Assembly: GCF_000176135.1 (NCBI RefSeq)
Contig: NZ_ACZN01000012.1
Coordinates: 62,001-126,000 of the forward strand
DNA from: Vibrio coralliilyticus ATCC BAA-450
GTDB taxonomy: Bacteria > Pseudomonadota > Gammaproteobacteria > Enterobacterales > Vibrionaceae
DNA length: 64,000 nucleotides
Reading direction: 5' to 3'
Below, one piece after another: positions 29,295-42,756 of this stretch. The translations under genes and the position numbers were made by a program. How positions within the stretch are numbered: the stretch's first letter is position 1; the number at the start of each line of letters is the position of its first letter. Under the pieces are notes generated by a model, which worked only from the letters and a program-made list of their open reading frames with translations, did not search any database and was not told the origin of the DNA.

Positions 29295-30512
29295 GTGCAA
29301 ATATTTCTGGTTGGTGGTGCAGTCCGCGATAAACTGCTGAAAATCGACGTTTACGACCAAGACTGGGTCGTGGTTGGCGCATCGCCTCAGGTATTACTGG
29401 ACCAGGGGTTTGTTGCTGTTGGAAAGGACTTCCCTGTGTTCCTACACCCTAAAACCAAGCAAGAGCATGCCCTAGCAAGAACCGAACGCAAAACTGGCTC
29501 AGGCTACAAAGGCTTTGATTGTTATTTTGCTCCTGATGTCACCCTTGAAGAGGACCTGATTCGCCGAGACCTGACTATCAATGCAATGGCAGAAGATGAG
29601 CAAGGTCGGATTATCGACCCTTACGGCGGCCAAAAAGATCTCAATGATCGCGTTCTTCGCCACGTTTCAGATGCTTTTACAGAAGATCCTCTTCGCGTAC
29701 TTAGAGTCGCGCGCTTCGCGGCGAAATTGCATCACCTTGGTTTTACCATCGCCCCAGAAACTCAACAGCTAATGGCTCAGATTGTCCAGTCTGGAGAGCT
29801 AATTCATTTAACGGCTGAACGTGTGTGGCAGGAATGGCACAAATCGCTATCAACCCAAGATCCACAGATTTTTCTATCGGTCCTGCGTGACTGCGGTGCC
29901 CTCAAAGTGATACTTCCTGAATTGGATCGCTTGTTTGGTGTACCTCAACCAGAAAAGTGGCACCCAGAAATTGATACCGGTATTCACAACCTTTTAGTGG
30001 CGAAACAGGCTGCCCTACTCAGCCCCTCTAACAGAGTGCGCTTTGCCGCGCAGATGCACGATTTAGGCAAGGGAGTGACCCCAAAAAATGAGTGGCCGAG
30101 CCACAAGAAGCACTGTCACACGGGCCTTAGCATCATCAAAAAACTGTGTGAGCGTGTCCGTATTCCGAATGAATATCGCGATCTTGCGTTAATGGTGTGT
30201 GAGCAACACTCCAATATCCACCGAGCAGCAGAGCTTAGAGCCGATACCATTATCAAGATCCTCAATGGCTTTGATGTATGGCGTAAGCCCGAACGTTTAG
30301 AAGAAATCTTGCTGTCTTGCATGGCTGACAGCCGCGGTCGTACCGGCTTCGAAGATATTGAGTACCCTCAAAAAACTATTTTTGAGCAGGCATACCAAGC
30401 AGCACTGGCGGTTAACGTTCAAGACATCATACAAGATGGATTCAAAGGTTCCGCAATACGAGGAGAAATGGAGAAACGCCGAATAGAAGCCGTTCGGGTA
30501 ACAAGAGGTTAA
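29295..30512 (+). CDS. cca: Multifunctional CCA tRNA nucleotidyltransferase
   Basis: A 405-residue class II CCA-adding enzyme. It adds CCA to tRNA 3' ends, and the HD domain in gammaproteobacterial members adds phosphatase and phosphodiesterase activities. The nucleotidyltransferase core shows LVGGAVRDKLL and the catalytic DQD at residues 21-23, then RRDLTINAMA and DPLRVLRVARFAAK. The C-terminal HD domain has AQMHDLGKGVTP near residue 254. The start is a GTG behind AGAGAGA. The terminator after it lies next to the decayed eno copy. Confidence 0.96.
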   Translation: MQIFLVGGAVRDKLLKIDVYDQDWVVVGASPQVLLDQGFVAVGKDFPVFLHPKTKQEHALARTERKTGSGYKGFDCYFAPDVTLEEDLIRRDLTINAMAEDEQGRIIDPYGGQKDLNDRVLRHVSDAFTEDPLRVLRVARFAAKLHHLGFTIAPETQQLMAQIVQSGELIHLTAERVWQEWHKSLSTQDPQIFLSVLRDCGALKVILPELDRLFGVPQPEKWHPEIDTGIHNLLVAKQAALLSPSNRVRFAAQMHDLGKGVTPKNEWPSHKKHCHTGLSIIKKLCERVRIPNEYRDLALMVCEQHSNIHRAAELRADTIIKILNGFDVWRKPERLEEILLSCMADSRGRTGFEDIEYPQKTIFEQAYQAALAVNVQDIIQDGFKGSAIRGEMEKRRIEAVRVTRG

Positions 30513-30598
30513 ACATTGCATTCAAAGAAAGGCAAAACCCGAAAAACCTAGCGTTAGTGCCTGCTTGACTTACCCCTGCCTAGTCTCTTCCCTAAAAA

Positions 30599-30629
30599 CA
30601 AAAACGCCCCCGAAACCGGAGGCGTTTTT
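30599..30629 (+). terminator. Terminator after cca
   Basis: AAAACGCC/GGCGTTTT closing pairs with CCG/CGG inside, then five T. A/T flanks on both sides also allow function for a minus-strand transcript; relative to the eno remnant it lies where an eno terminator would be. Confidence 0.75.
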
Positions 30630-30787
30630 AAAGCTTTAAGCTAATAATTCAAGCTATGAATTACTGACCTTTAACTTCTTTTAGACCGTTGTAAGGAGCT
30701 TTAGCACCTAGAGCTTCTTCGATACGGATTAGTTGGTTGCTTTCTTTTAGGTGTAGCAGCAACACGGTCAGAACGTCTCATAGTTCC
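30629..30787 (-). pseudogene. Degenerate duplicate of the eno 3' end
   Basis: This stretch repeats, in the same orientation, the last codons and 3' flank of the intact eno gene (30834-30980). Shared blocks include TAAAGCTTTAA and GCTAATAAT in the flank, then the coding end ATTACTGACCTTTAACTTCT and the run GAGCTTCTTCGATACGGATT (both as read on the plus strand). Decoded on the minus strand it gives [18 protein letters not shown] before the stop, one residue different from enolase. Upstream of that, CTTTCTTTTAGGTGTAG-like sequence replaces the eno codons, adding 13 nt and breaking the frame. It has no start and cannot encode enolase. It is probably a recombination or insertion scar. Confidence 0.85.
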
Positions 30788-30802
30788 TAAGCTCTAAAAC
30801 GC

Positions 30803-30830
30803 AAAATGCCTCACTAAAAAGTGAGGCATT
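30803..30830 (-). terminator. Terminator of eno
   Basis: Stem AATGCCTCAC/GTGAGGCATT with a 6-nt loop, followed by TTTT on the minus strand, 36 bp past the eno stop and between the intact and decayed 3' ends. Confidence 0.8.
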
Positions 30831-30866
30831 CATTAAAGCTTTAAAGCTAATAATGCAAACTATGAA

Positions 30867-33956
<3,090 letters not shown>

Positions 33957-34040
33957 TTATCGCCACAACGTGAAATCTATCACACTGTAATTTTTTATTT
34001 TTTGCTTCAAATCAAATTCGAGCAGCTCGATACACTGGGT

Positions 34041-34841
34041 TTATTGTTGCGACTCTCGCCGTTTCACCTCATCCCACATGCTATCAAGTTGCTGTAAATC
34101 GAAGTCCGTCAACTGCTTACTTTGCTCAGCCACCATCTTCTCAACACTTTTAAATCGACGAGAGAATTTGAGGTTTGCTTTGCTTAATGCCGATTCAGGA
34201 TTTTGTCCAAGATGACGGCTTAAGTTGACGACCGCAAACAACAAATCCCCAAGCTCAAGCTCTACTTTTTCATCATCGGGGGCAACTTGCAGCGCCTCAT
34301 CCATGACTTCATCGACCTCTTCGCGCACCTTGCCCACAACCGGACCTAGTGAGTCCCAATCAAAACCAAATTTAGCGCACTTTGTCTGAATTTTGGTCGC
34401 TCGTGAAAGGGCCGGGAGCGAACTCGGTATTGAGTCTAGGATACTTTGCTCTTTTTTGCCGACTTCGGCTTTTTCTTTGGCTTTTTCCGCTTCCCAGTTG
34501 GCGTTGATTTCTTCGTCCGATTCAAATTCAACATCAGAAAAAACATGGGGGTGACGGCGAGTCAGCTTCTCATTCACTGTGTCAACAACATCTGAGAATT
34601 CAAACAGCCCCTGCTCTTTCGCCAGTTGGCTGTAAAAAATCACCTGAAACAACAAATCCCCTAGCTCTTCCTGCAAATTCGGCCAGTCACGATTATGAAT
34701 CGCATCCACCACTTCGTAGGTTTCCTCAATGGTATGAGGAACAATTGTGTCAAAGCTTTGTTTTAGGTCCCAAGGGCAACCATTCTCAGGGTCACGAAGC
34801 TGCGACATTATCGCTTCTAGTCGTTCAATCGGGTGATTCAT
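34041..34841 (-). CDS. mazG: Nucleoside triphosphate pyrophosphohydrolase MazG
   Basis: A 266-residue all-alpha NTP pyrophosphatase with two tandem MazG domains. The first has [20 protein letters not shown] and [19 protein letters not shown], the second [14 protein letters not shown] and [19 protein letters not shown]; the EExxE and ExxD motifs bind Mg2+. In E. coli it hydrolyses (d)NTPs and can affect ppGpp levels; it lies near relA here too. AAAGGAACA upstream sets the ATG at 34841; an earlier in-frame ATG was rejected. Two repeat elements separate it from relA. Confidence 0.95.
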   Translation of the reverse strand: MNHPIERLEAIMSQLRDPENGCPWDLKQSFDTIVPHTIEETYEVVDAIHNRDWPNLQEELGDLLFQVIFYSQLAKEQGLFEFSDVVDTVNEKLTRRHPHVFSDVEFESDEEINANWEAEKAKEKAEVGKKEQSILDSIPSSLPALSRATKIQTKCAKFGFDWDSLGPVVGKVREEVDEVMDEALQVAPDDEKVELELGDLLFAVVNLSRHLGQNPESALSKANLKFSRRFKSVEKMVAEQSKQLTDFDLQQLDSMWDEVKRRESQQ

Positions 34842-34870
34842 AATCTTTGTTCCTTTAAACCTATCTAAAG

Positions 34871-34903
34871 AAAAAGGTGAGCGGTACAACCACTCACCTT
34901 TAA
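34871..34903 (-). terminator. Hairpin terminator between relA and mazG
   Basis: GGTGAG and GGT pair with ACC and CTCACC around a C/A mismatch and a 3-nt loop, followed on the minus strand by TTTTTCTTT. It is placed after the two repeat elements and before mazG. Confidence 0.65.
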
Positions 34904-34912
34904 AAATTTATT

Positions 34913-34949
34913 GTCATCCCCAATCGCTCGTTTCACTCTAGGGAATGAC
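34913..34949. repeat. Short palindromic repeat candidate
   Basis: GTCATCCCC (34913-34921) pairs with GGGAATGAC (34941-34949) with one mismatch, around a 19-nt loop. The GTCATTCCC...GGGAATGAC arms resemble small palindromes I recall as dispersed in Vibrio intergenic regions. The family assignment cannot be checked from one copy. Confidence 0.5.
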
Positions 34950-34969
34950 TACTCTTTTTTACTAAGTAG

Positions 34970-35069
34970 TTGGCTCTTCTAACAAGGCAACAAACTTACG
35001 AGACTCCTGAACATAGCTTGCCTATGTGATGGAGCGAGTATAGTGAAGTTAACGCTGTTAGAAAGCCAA
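34970..35069. repeat. 100-bp imperfect palindrome, ERIC-like intergenic repeat
   Basis: The ends TTGGCTCTTCTAACA and TGTTAGAAAGCCAA are inverted repeats with one gap. Further inside, AACTTAC pairs with GTGAAGTT and CTCC with GGAG, and the centre is ACATAG-CTTGC-CTATGT. Size, overall palindromy and the GGAGCGAGTATAGTGAAG segment recall ERIC/IRU elements, which are known in vibrios. It has no coding potential and starts 15 bp past the relA stop. A transcript through it would form one long hairpin. Confidence 0.7.
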
Positions 35070-35083
35070 ATACGACGTAAAAA

Positions 35084-37303
35084 CTAGCCGAGGCGTTTTA
35101 CCGACATAACATCTTTAATCTGTTCAACTCGCTTCGACACACGCTGCAGAATCTCAATGTTAGTGACCTCTAGATCAAAGTCCATAATCGATAGCTGCTT
35201 ACGGTAATCAACACGGCTCTTCATGCTGGTGACTTTGATTTTCTCGTTGGCAAACAAGGTGGTGATGTCTTTGAGTAGTCCACTACGCTCCATCGCTTCC
35301 ACACGGACGGTCAGGATGTAAGAACCAACAAAACCACTGCCCCAAACGGTATCGATGATACGCTCTGGAGCGTGATGACGCAGCTCTTCAAGCTGTTCAC
35401 AGTCGGCGCGGTGAACCGAAATACCTCGACCTTGAGTGATATAACCTGCGATTTCATCCCCTGGAATCGGCTGACAGCAACGCGCAAGGTGCGTCATCAG
35501 GTTATCAACCCCTTCCACAACCACTGCGTCTTTCTTAGGACGGCTTTGCGCAGGCGCTTTGGTTTCAGCTTCCTGTAACTTCTCTAGCGCTTGCTGATCT
35601 TCTTCCTCGGCAGTGGGCTTATTCACCAAGGCATTAATGTGGTTAATGATCTGGTTGATACGCAAGTCACCACTGCCGACACCAACATACAATTCGTCGG
35701 CACTGTTGACGTTAAAGCGCTTCAACGCATACTGCTCGGCGTCTTTCAGTGTCGCGTTGATTTTGGCCAGCTCGGCTTCAAGAATCTCTCGGCCCGCTTC
35801 TAGGTTCTTTTCACGTGATTGTTTACGGAACCAAGCATTGATCTTAGCGCGCGCTCGACCAGATGTGACAAATCCCATTGATGGATTCAGCCAGTCACGA
35901 GATGGATTCGGCTCTTTAGCCGTGATGATTTCGACCTGATCGCCCATCGTCAGTTTATGGGTAAACGGTACTATACGCCCTGCAACTTTGGCGCCGATAC
36001 AACGGTGCCCGACTTCTGAGTGAATGTGGTAAGCAAAATCAAGTGGCGTCGCGCCCATAGGCAGGTCGACCACATCGCCACGAGGCGTAAACGCGTAAAC
36101 GCGATCATCAAATACCTGACTACGTACTTCATCAAGCATTTCGCCGGAATCTGACATTTCTTCCTGCCAATCAAGCAGTTTACGCAGCCAAGTAATTTTC
36201 TCGTCGTAGCCACTTCGGCCACCGCCACCTTCTTTGTATTTCCAGTGCGCTGCAACGCCAAGCTCCGAGTCTTCGTGCATGTCTTTAGTACGAATCTGGA
36301 TCTCGATGGTTTTCCCTTCAGGGCCAAGAATCACAGTGTGGATTGACTGATACCCGTTCGGTTTTGGGTTCGCAACGTAATCATCAAATTCACTTGGTAG
36401 GTGTTTGTATTTGGTATGAACAGCGCCTAGTGCTGCATAACAATCCTGAAGTTTGTCGGCGATAATACGAACAGCGCGAACATCAAACAGTTCGTCAAAT
36501 GCCAGACTCTTCTTCTGCATTTTGCGCCAGATACTGTAAATGTGCTTAGGACGCCCACTTACTTCTGCATTGATGCCTGAAGAGGTAATTTCATTCGAGA
36601 GGTCATCCACAAAATCCGTAATGTACTGCTCACGAACGATGCGACGCTCAGAAAGCTGTTTCGCGATCTGTTTATAGGTATCAGGCTGTTGATAACGGAA
36701 AGCGTAATCTTCAATTTCCCATTTCAACTGACCAATGCCAAGACGGTTTGCCAGAGGCGCGTAGATGTTTGAACACTCTTTCGCCGCAGCTTGGCGCACT
36801 TCGTCCGGGGCTTTCTTTACCTCGATCAGATTACAGATGCGTTCAGCAAGCTTGATGACCACGCAGCGGAAGTCATCGACCATCGCTAATAGCATACGGC
36901 GAACATTATCTACTTGAGCCGAGGCAGCGCTGCCTTCCATAGTGACATTGAGCTGTCCCAGTGCCGCCATTTCCTCAACGCCATCAATCAATTTGATCGT
37001 TTCTTTGCCGAAATCCTCTTCCAGTGCTTCACGTTCATAAGCCCCACTGGACACCACTGGAAACAACAAAGCAGCCACTAAGGTGGCTTTGTCCATGGAG
37101 AGAGTAATGAGAATTTCGATCATTTCACGCCCACGCCATAACAGCAGTGGGCCTTGATCGTTGTCTTGTAGAATGGTTTCACAATGTCGATATACCTCTT
37201 TAAGGCGTTTCGACACTTTATTGTCTTGCTCTAGGCTCGCAATCCAATTATCTAGTTCAAACTGTTCGTCTTGATTCAAATGTGCGCTTCTTACCGCAAC
37301 CAT
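35084..37303 (-). CDS. relA: GTP pyrophosphokinase RelA
   Basis: A 739-residue ribosome-associated (p)ppGpp synthetase of the stringent response. The N-terminal pseudo-hydrolase region lacks the HD motif (VAALLFPVVSSGAYE near residue 79), consistent with RelA rather than SpoT. The synthetase domain (about 245-350) has DELFDVRAVRIIAD and PKPNGYQSIHT. TGS (AFTPRGDVVDLPMGATPLDFA), zinc-finger/RIS (ARCCQPIPGDEI) and ACT (YILTVRVEAMERSGLL) domains follow. It lies 74 bp downstream of rlmD, as in E. coli, and upstream of mazG. Confidence 0.97.
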   Translation of the reverse strand: MVAVRSAHLNQDEQFELDNWIASLEQDNKVSKRLKEVYRHCETILQDNDQGPLLLWRGREMIEILITLSMDKATLVAALLFPVVSSGAYEREALEEDFGKETIKLIDGVEEMAALGQLNVTMEGSAASAQVDNVRRMLLAMVDDFRCVVIKLAERICNLIEVKKAPDEVRQAAAKECSNIYAPLANRLGIGQLKWEIEDYAFRYQQPDTYKQIAKQLSERRIVREQYITDFVDDLSNEITSSGINAEVSGRPKHIYSIWRKMQKKSLAFDELFDVRAVRIIADKLQDCYAALGAVHTKYKHLPSEFDDYVANPKPNGYQSIHTVILGPEGKTIEIQIRTKDMHEDSELGVAAHWKYKEGGGGRSGYDEKITWLRKLLDWQEEMSDSGEMLDEVRSQVFDDRVYAFTPRGDVVDLPMGATPLDFAYHIHSEVGHRCIGAKVAGRIVPFTHKLTMGDQVEIITAKEPNPSRDWLNPSMGFVTSGRARAKINAWFRKQSREKNLEAGREILEAELAKINATLKDAEQYALKRFNVNSADELYVGVGSGDLRINQIINHINALVNKPTAEEEDQQALEKLQEAETKAPAQSRPKKDAVVVEGVDNLMTHLARCCQPIPGDEIAGYITQGRGISVHRADCEQLEELRHHAPERIIDTVWGSGFVGSYILTVRVEAMERSGLLKDITTLFANEKIKVTSMKSRVDYRKQLSIMDFDLEVTNIEILQRVSKRVEQIKDVMSVKRLG

Positions 37304-37340
37304 CGTCTTCGTCCTGTAATACTTTTTATCTTCGACCTAC

Positions 37341-37366
37341 CCCGTGTTGAGACTGCTCACCACGGG
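37341..37366 (-). other. Hairpin in the rlmD-relA gap
   Basis: CCCGTG/CACGGG plus inner TGAG/CTCA around a CAGT loop, with one mismatch between the two stem parts. No T-run follows on the minus strand, so it looks more like an mRNA processing or stability structure than a terminator. Confidence 0.45.
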
Positions 37367-37377
37367 CTAAGTTCGCA

Positions 37378-38697
37378 TTAATCCTTCACAAAAAGCGCCA
37401 TTGATTCTAAGTGACTGGTATGGGGGAACATATCTAACATACCCAGTTTCTTTAACTCGAATCCCTGACTTAGCAAGCTCTGAGAATCTCGGGCTAGAGT
37501 AGCAGGATTGCAAGAAACATAAACGACTCTTGTCGCACCTAGCGCAGAAACTTGCTCGACAATTCCACTAGCGCCAGCTCGTGCTGGATCGAGCAGTATT
37601 TTATCAAACTTTTCTCTCGCCCAGAGCTGACCAGACATATCTTGTTCCAAATTTGCCTGATAAAACTGAGCATTATCAATCTGGTTAACTTGAGCATTAT
37701 GAGTAGCTTTACTCACCATCTCATCGACCCCTTCAACACCGATAACGCTTTTTACCTGCTTAGCGATAGGGAGGCTGAAGTTCCCTAACCCACAAAACAA
37801 ATCTAACACTCGATCTTGCTCAGATAACGCCAGCCAATCCAACGCCTGAGTAACCATCTGCGCATTCACTTGTTGATTAACTTGAATGAAATTATTTGGC
37901 TCAAACGGGATGTTGACGCCAGTTTCCTGATAAACACCCGCTTCACCTGTTTCAAGCATCAACTGTTCATTGTTTGGCATCAGATAAAGCGTAATCTGAT
38001 TGAGCTTGGCAAATTCAAGCAGTGCATCATGATCTTTATTGTTCAGTGGCTTGAGGTGGCGCAAAACCAGAATGCGCGTGTTATCTGCTTTCACTAACTC
38101 GACATGGCCAATGTTCTCTTGTTGAGAAAAGCGTGATAGCAGCGCATATAAATCAGGCAATAACTCATCCAATTCCGGCGCCAAAACAGGGCAGTGAGTC
38201 AGAGTGACGATGTCTTTACTCTGCTTTTTACGGAAACCAAATTTCAGTTGACGCGTTTTTTTATCCACCATGACACTGATGCGAGCGCGGCGACGGTAGC
38301 CTTCCGATTCGCCCACTATCGGGGCCTCTAAGTTGAGGCTCTGCCCAGCAAACTTGCTCATCAATTGGCTCAGCGTTTGCTGTTTGTGCATCTGCTGGTG
38401 CTCACTACTCAGGTGCTGCATATTACAGCCCCCACATTGCTGATAATGTGGGCAGAAAGGCTCAACTCGTTGTTCACTCGGCGTTTGCACCTTAATCAGC
38501 GTCGCTCGTGAGAACTTACTCTTACTTTCGGTCAACTGAGCTAACACTTGCTCTCCCGGCAGTGCCCCTTCAATAAAAATTGGCTTCTTATTTTGATAGG
38601 CTATGCCTGCACCGTGATGATCGAGTTTTTCGATTTTCAACGATTGATGCTTAGTGTTGAGTTGAGTTTTCTTTTTCGGTTGGAAGAAACGCGCCAT
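37378..38697 (-). CDS. rlmD: 23S rRNA (uracil-1939-C5)-methyltransferase
   Basis: A 439-residue SAM-dependent enzyme (RumA) forming m5U1939. An N-terminal TRAM domain (about 16-72: [19 protein letters not shown]) precedes the [4Fe-4S] cysteines C82, C88 and C91 ([11 protein letters not shown]) and a fourth in [10 protein letters not shown]. The methyltransferase domain shows [16 protein letters not shown] for SAM binding and the catalytic Cys in [13 protein letters not shown] near residue 395. It is upstream of relA on the same strand and divergent from barA, exactly the E. coli arrangement (barA/rlmD-relA-mazG). Confidence 0.97.
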   Translation of the reverse strand: MARFFQPKKKTQLNTKHQSLKIEKLDHHGAGIAYQNKKPIFIEGALPGEQVLAQLTESKSKFSRATLIKVQTPSEQRVEPFCPHYQQCGGCNMQHLSSEHQQMHKQQTLSQLMSKFAGQSLNLEAPIVGESEGYRRRARISVMVDKKTRQLKFGFRKKQSKDIVTLTHCPVLAPELDELLPDLYALLSRFSQQENIGHVELVKADNTRILVLRHLKPLNNKDHDALLEFAKLNQITLYLMPNNEQLMLETGEAGVYQETGVNIPFEPNNFIQVNQQVNAQMVTQALDWLALSEQDRVLDLFCGLGNFSLPIAKQVKSVIGVEGVDEMVSKATHNAQVNQIDNAQFYQANLEQDMSGQLWAREKFDKILLDPARAGASGIVEQVSALGATRVVYVSCNPATLARDSQSLLSQGFELKKLGMLDMFPHTSHLESMALFVKD

Positions 38698-38867
38698 GCT
38701 TTGCTCTGTGCCTTTTAACTATTGCTCTGTATTGCTGTCCAGGCGTCACCTTTTCAGGCCTGAATCATTGTCTGAGCCGAACGAGTTTATTATGCTTAAG
38801 GATTCGACGGCTTCTTTTATTTGTGGAAGTTATTTTCCCATATCCACACCACGATGTTTAGACAATA

Positions 38868-41651
38868 ATGACAAGATATGGCTTACGCGCCCGCGTTATT
38901 ACCCTCACACTCGCGCCGACGTTGATCATTGGCCTGTTACTGAGTGCGTTTTTCTCCTTTAATCGCTATCACGACTTGGAAAAGCAGGTCATCAATTCAG
39001 GCTTAAGTATTATTGAACCTCTGGCGATTGCCAGCGAAGAGGGACTAAAAAACAACAGCCGCGAATCTGTCCGTCGAATTATCAGTTATGCGCACCGGAA
39101 AAACTCAAAGTTTGTTCGCAGTATCGCCGTCTTCGATTACAACCACGATTTATTCGTTACTTCCAACTTTCATCCGAACTTTGAGTCCCTCACCTTTCCA
39201 CGCAATGAACCTATTCCTCTGCTGGTGACGTCTGATCTTCAGGAGAACACACTGATTTTGCGCGCGCCGATCATTGCCGAGTCCGGTTTGATATCGACGC
39301 CTAAAGGGCAAGATACCAATCCAGCCCTTGGCTACATTGCCGTAGAGCTCGACCTCTCTTCCCTGCGCCTGCAACAGTATCAAGAGATTTTCTCTGCGTT
39401 TTTAGTACTGCTCTCCGGGTTAGGACTATCAGCGGTGTTTGCTTATCGCCTGATGCATGACGTCACCCGACCGATTTCTCATATGAAGAACATGGTCGAC
39501 AGAATTCGTCGCGGTCACCTCGATGTTCGAATTGAAGGTAAGATGCATGGTGAGCTTGATTCTCTCAAAAATGGTATCAACGCCATGGCGGTTTCGCTGT
39601 CGGAATACCATGTGGAGATGCAACACAGTATCGATCAGGCGACTTCGGACTTACGGGAAACACTCGAACAGCTTGAAATTCAGAACGTTGAATTGGATAT
39701 TGCGAAGAAACGCGCGCAGGAAGCAGCACGCGTGAAATCCGAGTTCCTTGCCAATATGTCTCATGAGCTTCGCACACCGTTGAATGGCGTGATTGGCTTT
39801 ACTCGTCAGATGCTCAAAACCAAATTGACCAACAGCCAAGCGGACTATTTGCAGACCATCGAAAAGTCAGCCAATAACCTGCTCAATATCATCAATGACA
39901 TTTTGGACTTCTCTAAACTGGAAGCAGGCAAGTTGGCACTGGAGAATATTCCGTTTGAGTTCCAGGAAACCCTCGAGGAAGTAGTGAGCTTGCAAGCTAC
40001 CAGCGCCCATGAAAAAGGCCTAGAACTAACCCTTAAAGTCGATCCTAAGATCCCGGCAGGCTTAGTTGGTGACCCGCTGCGAATCCAGCAAGTACTCACT
40101 AACCTAGTAGGTAACTCGATCAAATTTACCGAGCGAGGCAACATCGACATCAGTGTCGAGCTGCGTTCTCAAAAAGAAGATGCGGTTGAATTACAGTTTA
40201 TGGTGCGCGATACCGGTATTGGTATTTCCGAGCGCCAGCAAGCTCAACTGTTCCAAGCATTCAGTCAAGCAGACGCCAGCATTTCTCGCCGCTACGGCGG
40301 GACAGGGCTTGGTCTGGTCATCACCCAAAAACTCGTGAGTCAGATGGGGGGAGAAATCAGCTTAACCAGCCGCCTGCACCAAGGCTCAACTTTCTGGTTT
40401 ACGCTCAGACTCAACTCAACAGACATGCCAGTGAGCGATTTGCTGGAAACTCAAGTACTGCGACAACGCACCCTGCTACTCGTCGAGCCGAACATGCAAG
40501 CAGCCTCGGTGACGCAGCAAACCCTGGTACAAGAAGGGCTAATTGTCACCTACCGCTCATCAATCCCGGAAGAAGCCAGTCAGTTCGATTATGTGCTACT
40601 TAATCTCGCACCGAACAAAACCAACGAAGCTGAGCTGGTTGAACAGTGGGTGAAGCAAGCCCAGCAATGTGCGCCTCAAGTGGTAGTGGGTATCCCTAGT
40701 ACTGCTCTGGCTCTGTCGGATCACCTTATCCAGACACACCATGTTCATTGCATCACCAAGCCATTATCTCGACGAAAACTACTACAAACGTTAGCCGCCA
40801 ATCAAGAAAGCTTGCCAATGGTTGAGATTGAACCGGCATACAACGAGACGCTACCGTTAACGGTTATGGCCGTCGATGACAACCCAGCAAACCTGAAACT
40901 GATCAGCGCCCTCCTCCAGGAGCGGGTCGAAAAAGTGGTGACTTGCACCAACGGCCTCGATGCAGTAGCTCAAGCGGAAACCCAGCATTTCGATATCATC
41001 CTGATGGACATTCAGATGCCACACATGGATGGCGTAACCGCTTGTGGCAAAATCAAGCAAACTGAACTTAATGCCAACACTCCTGTGATCGCCGTCACCG
41101 CGCACGCGATGAGTGGCGAACGTGACAGACTACTCGGAGCGGGCATGGATGATTATCTCACCAAGCCAATTGAAGAACATGTGCTGCAACAAGTGTTAAT
41201 GCACTGGAACCCAAATACCACGGAATCTGAAATGGAGAAGCTCGACTTGCCGTCCGATGTTGAGCCTTCAGAACACTCTTCGTCAGCAGTGATCGAACAT
41301 GACAACATCATCATCGACTGGCAAGCGGCGCTAAAACAATCCGCCAATAAAGAAGATCTTGCCCGTGATATGTTGCAAATGCTGGTCGACTTTATTCCGG
41401 AAGTTAGTAGTGTGGTTGAAGCAGCGCTGGAAGAAGATGACTTTGACAGCGAAACGCTGGTTCATCACGTACATAAGCTCCACGGCAGCAGCTCATATTG
41501 CGGTGTCCCAAGGCTGAAAAAAGTCTGTGCCACAATAGAGAAAGCTCTGCGTTCAGGTGCAAGCCTAGAAGATATTGAGCCAGAGTTGTTTGAACTGCAA
41601 GATGAAATGGAGAAGGTCACCGCGAGTGCGGCACCTTATTTAGATTCGTAG
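38868..41651 (+). CDS. barA: Hybrid sensor histidine kinase BarA/VarS
   Basis: A 927-residue hybrid kinase; its partner regulator UvrY/VarA controls CsrB-type RNAs and hence CsrA. Order: membrane helix (about 8-31), periplasmic domain (32-172), second helix (173-193), HAMP (195-245), coiled coil, HisKA with His299 in [11 protein letters not shown], ATPase (N-box [11 protein letters not shown]-boxes DTGIGIS and GGTGLGL), a receiver-like segment (535-640) with no acidic phospho-acceptor ([10 protein letters not shown]), a true receiver with Asp714 in LMDIQMP, and an HPt domain with His869 in HKLHGSS. In Vibrio the gene is called varS. It is divergent from rlmD, and its end overlaps the convergent acpS by 16 nt. 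Confidence 0.95.
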   Translation: MTRYGLRARVITLTLAPTLIIGLLLSAFFSFNRYHDLEKQVINSGLSIIEPLAIASEEGLKNNSRESVRRIISYAHRKNSKFVRSIAVFDYNHDLFVTSNFHPNFESLTFPRNEPIPLLVTSDLQENTLILRAPIIAESGLISTPKGQDTNPALGYIAVELDLSSLRLQQYQEIFSAFLVLLSGLGLSAVFAYRLMHDVTRPISHMKNMVDRIRRGHLDVRIEGKMHGELDSLKNGINAMAVSLSEYHVEMQHSIDQATSDLRETLEQLEIQNVELDIAKKRAQEAARVKSEFLANMSHELRTPLNGVIGFTRQMLKTKLTNSQADYLQTIEKSANNLLNIINDILDFSKLEAGKLALENIPFEFQETLEEVVSLQATSAHEKGLELTLKVDPKIPAGLVGDPLRIQQVLTNLVGNSIKFTERGNIDISVELRSQKEDAVELQFMVRDTGIGISERQQAQLFQAFSQADASISRRYGGTGLGLVITQKLVSQMGGEISLTSRLHQGSTFWFTLRLNSTDMPVSDLLETQVLRQRTLLLVEPNMQAASVTQQTLVQEGLIVTYRSSIPEEASQFDYVLLNLAPNKTNEAELVEQWVKQAQQCAPQVVVGIPSTALALSDHLIQTHHVHCITKPLSRRKLLQTLAANQESLPMVEIEPAYNETLPLTVMAVDDNPANLKLISALLQERVEKVVTCTNGLDAVAQAETQHFDIILMDIQMPHMDGVTACGKIKQTELNANTPVIAVTAHAMSGERDRLLGAGMDDYLTKPIEEHVLQQVLMHWNPNTTESEMEKLDLPSDVEPSEHSSSAVIEHDNIIIDWQAALKQSANKEDLARDMLQMLVDFIPEVSSVVEAALEEDDFDSETLVHHVHKLHGSSSYCGVPRLKKVCATIEKALRSGASLEDIEPELFELQDEMEKVTASAAPYLDS

Positions 41652-42019
41652 ATAACGGTAGCAACGGCGTAATGACGTTCATCAGAAATAGACAGGTGGA
41701 TATTCTCCACCTGTTTTTTTTGGGCAAATTCTAGAGCTTTACCAGACAACGACAAAAGTGGCGCACCGTGCTCATCATTGGTAATGGTGAAGTCATGGAA
41801 CGTCACCCCCAATGCAATGCCAGTTCCCAATGCCTTTGACGCCGCTTCTTTGGCAGCAAAGCGCTTGGCTAAAAAACGCCCCTGCTGCTTCAGCGATTGG
41901 AAGCGTTGTAACTCGATATCAGTCAAAATACGTCGGGCGAACGCTTCACCACTGCGGGACAGCGCTTTTTCAACACGTTCAATTTCCGCAATATCTGTTC
42001 CTAAACCAACGATTGCCAT
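41636..42019 (-). CDS. acpS: Holo-[acyl-carrier-protein] synthase
   Basis: A 127-residue phosphopantetheinyl transferase that activates acyl carrier protein with CoA. The family motif opens the protein ([17 protein letters not shown], with the Mg2+ Asp at residue 8), and [20 protein letters not shown] carries the second metal-binding Glu. It lies 5 nt downstream of pdxJ, as in E. coli, at the end of the recO-pdxJ-acpS unit. Its last 16 nt overlap the 3' end of barA on the other strand. Confidence 0.96.
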   Translation of the reverse strand: MAIVGLGTDIAEIERVEKALSRSGEAFARRILTDIELQRFQSLKQQGRFLAKRFAAKEAASKALGTGIALGVTFHDFTITNDEHGAPLLSLSGKALEFAQKKQVENIHLSISDERHYAVATVIYESK

Positions 42020-42024
42020 TGTGA

Positions 42025-42756
42025 TTACTTACGCGCTTCTACCATCAGTGCTTTCATATCTGCCACCGCTTTATGCAAGCCATCAAATGCTGCACGACCG
42101 ATGATAGAATGACCGATGTTTAGTTCATAGATTTCAGGGATAGCAGCAATCGGAGCTACGTTATGGTAAGTCAGACCATGGCCTGCATTCACGGTGATAC
42201 CTAAGTCAGCCGCATAGCTTGCGCCAGCTGCAATTTTCTTCAGTTCATCTTGCTGATCTTCATCATTCTCAGCATCCGCATAATGACCAGTGTGCAGCTC
42301 GATGTAAGGCGCGCCACACGCTTTTGCTGCATCAATCTGTTCACGATCAGCATCAATAAACAAAGAAACTTTAATGCCTGCTTCCGTCAGTATTTTGGTT
42401 GCCGCTTTAATTTTTTCTACGTGGCCCGCCACGTCCAAACCACCTTCGGTGGTCAGCTCTTCACGCTTTTCTGGAACCAAACACACGTATTCAGGTTGGG
42501 TTTGCAGAGCAATTTCAACCATCTCATCCGTCACAGCCATTTCAAGATTCATACGAGTTTGGATCGTTTCCCTTAGGATACGTACATCACGATCGACAAT
42601 ATGGCGGCGGTCTTCTCTAAGGTGAATGGTAATGCCATCTGCTCCAGCACGCTCGGCGACTTCCGCTGCATGAACAGGATCTGGGTACTTAGTACCGCGC
42701 GCGTTACGTAATGTGGCAATGTGATCGATGTTAACACCCAGATAGATTGAGCTCAT
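42025..42756 (-). CDS. pdxJ: Pyridoxine 5'-phosphate synthase
   Basis: A 243-residue TIM-barrel enzyme joining 1-deoxyxylulose 5-phosphate with 3-amino-2-oxopropyl phosphate, the last ring-forming step of the DXP-dependent vitamin B6 route. [21 protein letters not shown] opens it as in all PdxJ, and [37 protein letters not shown] and [12 protein letters not shown] are conserved active-site stretches. Its ATG overlaps the recO stop by 4 nt, implying translational coupling. Confidence 0.97.
   Translation of the reverse strand: MSSIYLGVNIDHIATLRNARGTKYPDPVHAAEVAERAGADGITIHLREDRRHIVDRDVRILRETIQTRMNLEMAVTDEMVEIALQTQPEYVCLVPEKREELTTEGGLDVAGHVEKIKAATKILTEAGIKVSLFIDADREQIDAAKACGAPYIELHTGHYADAENDEDQQDELKKIAAGASYAADLGITVNAGHGLTYHNVAPIAAIPEIYELNIGHSIIGRAAFDGLHKAVADMKALMVEARK

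Noticed and set aside
30629..30787. Reading the eno duplicate as a short functional gene
   Set aside because: It has no start codon with a ribosome binding site, and its eno-like frame is broken by an insertion.
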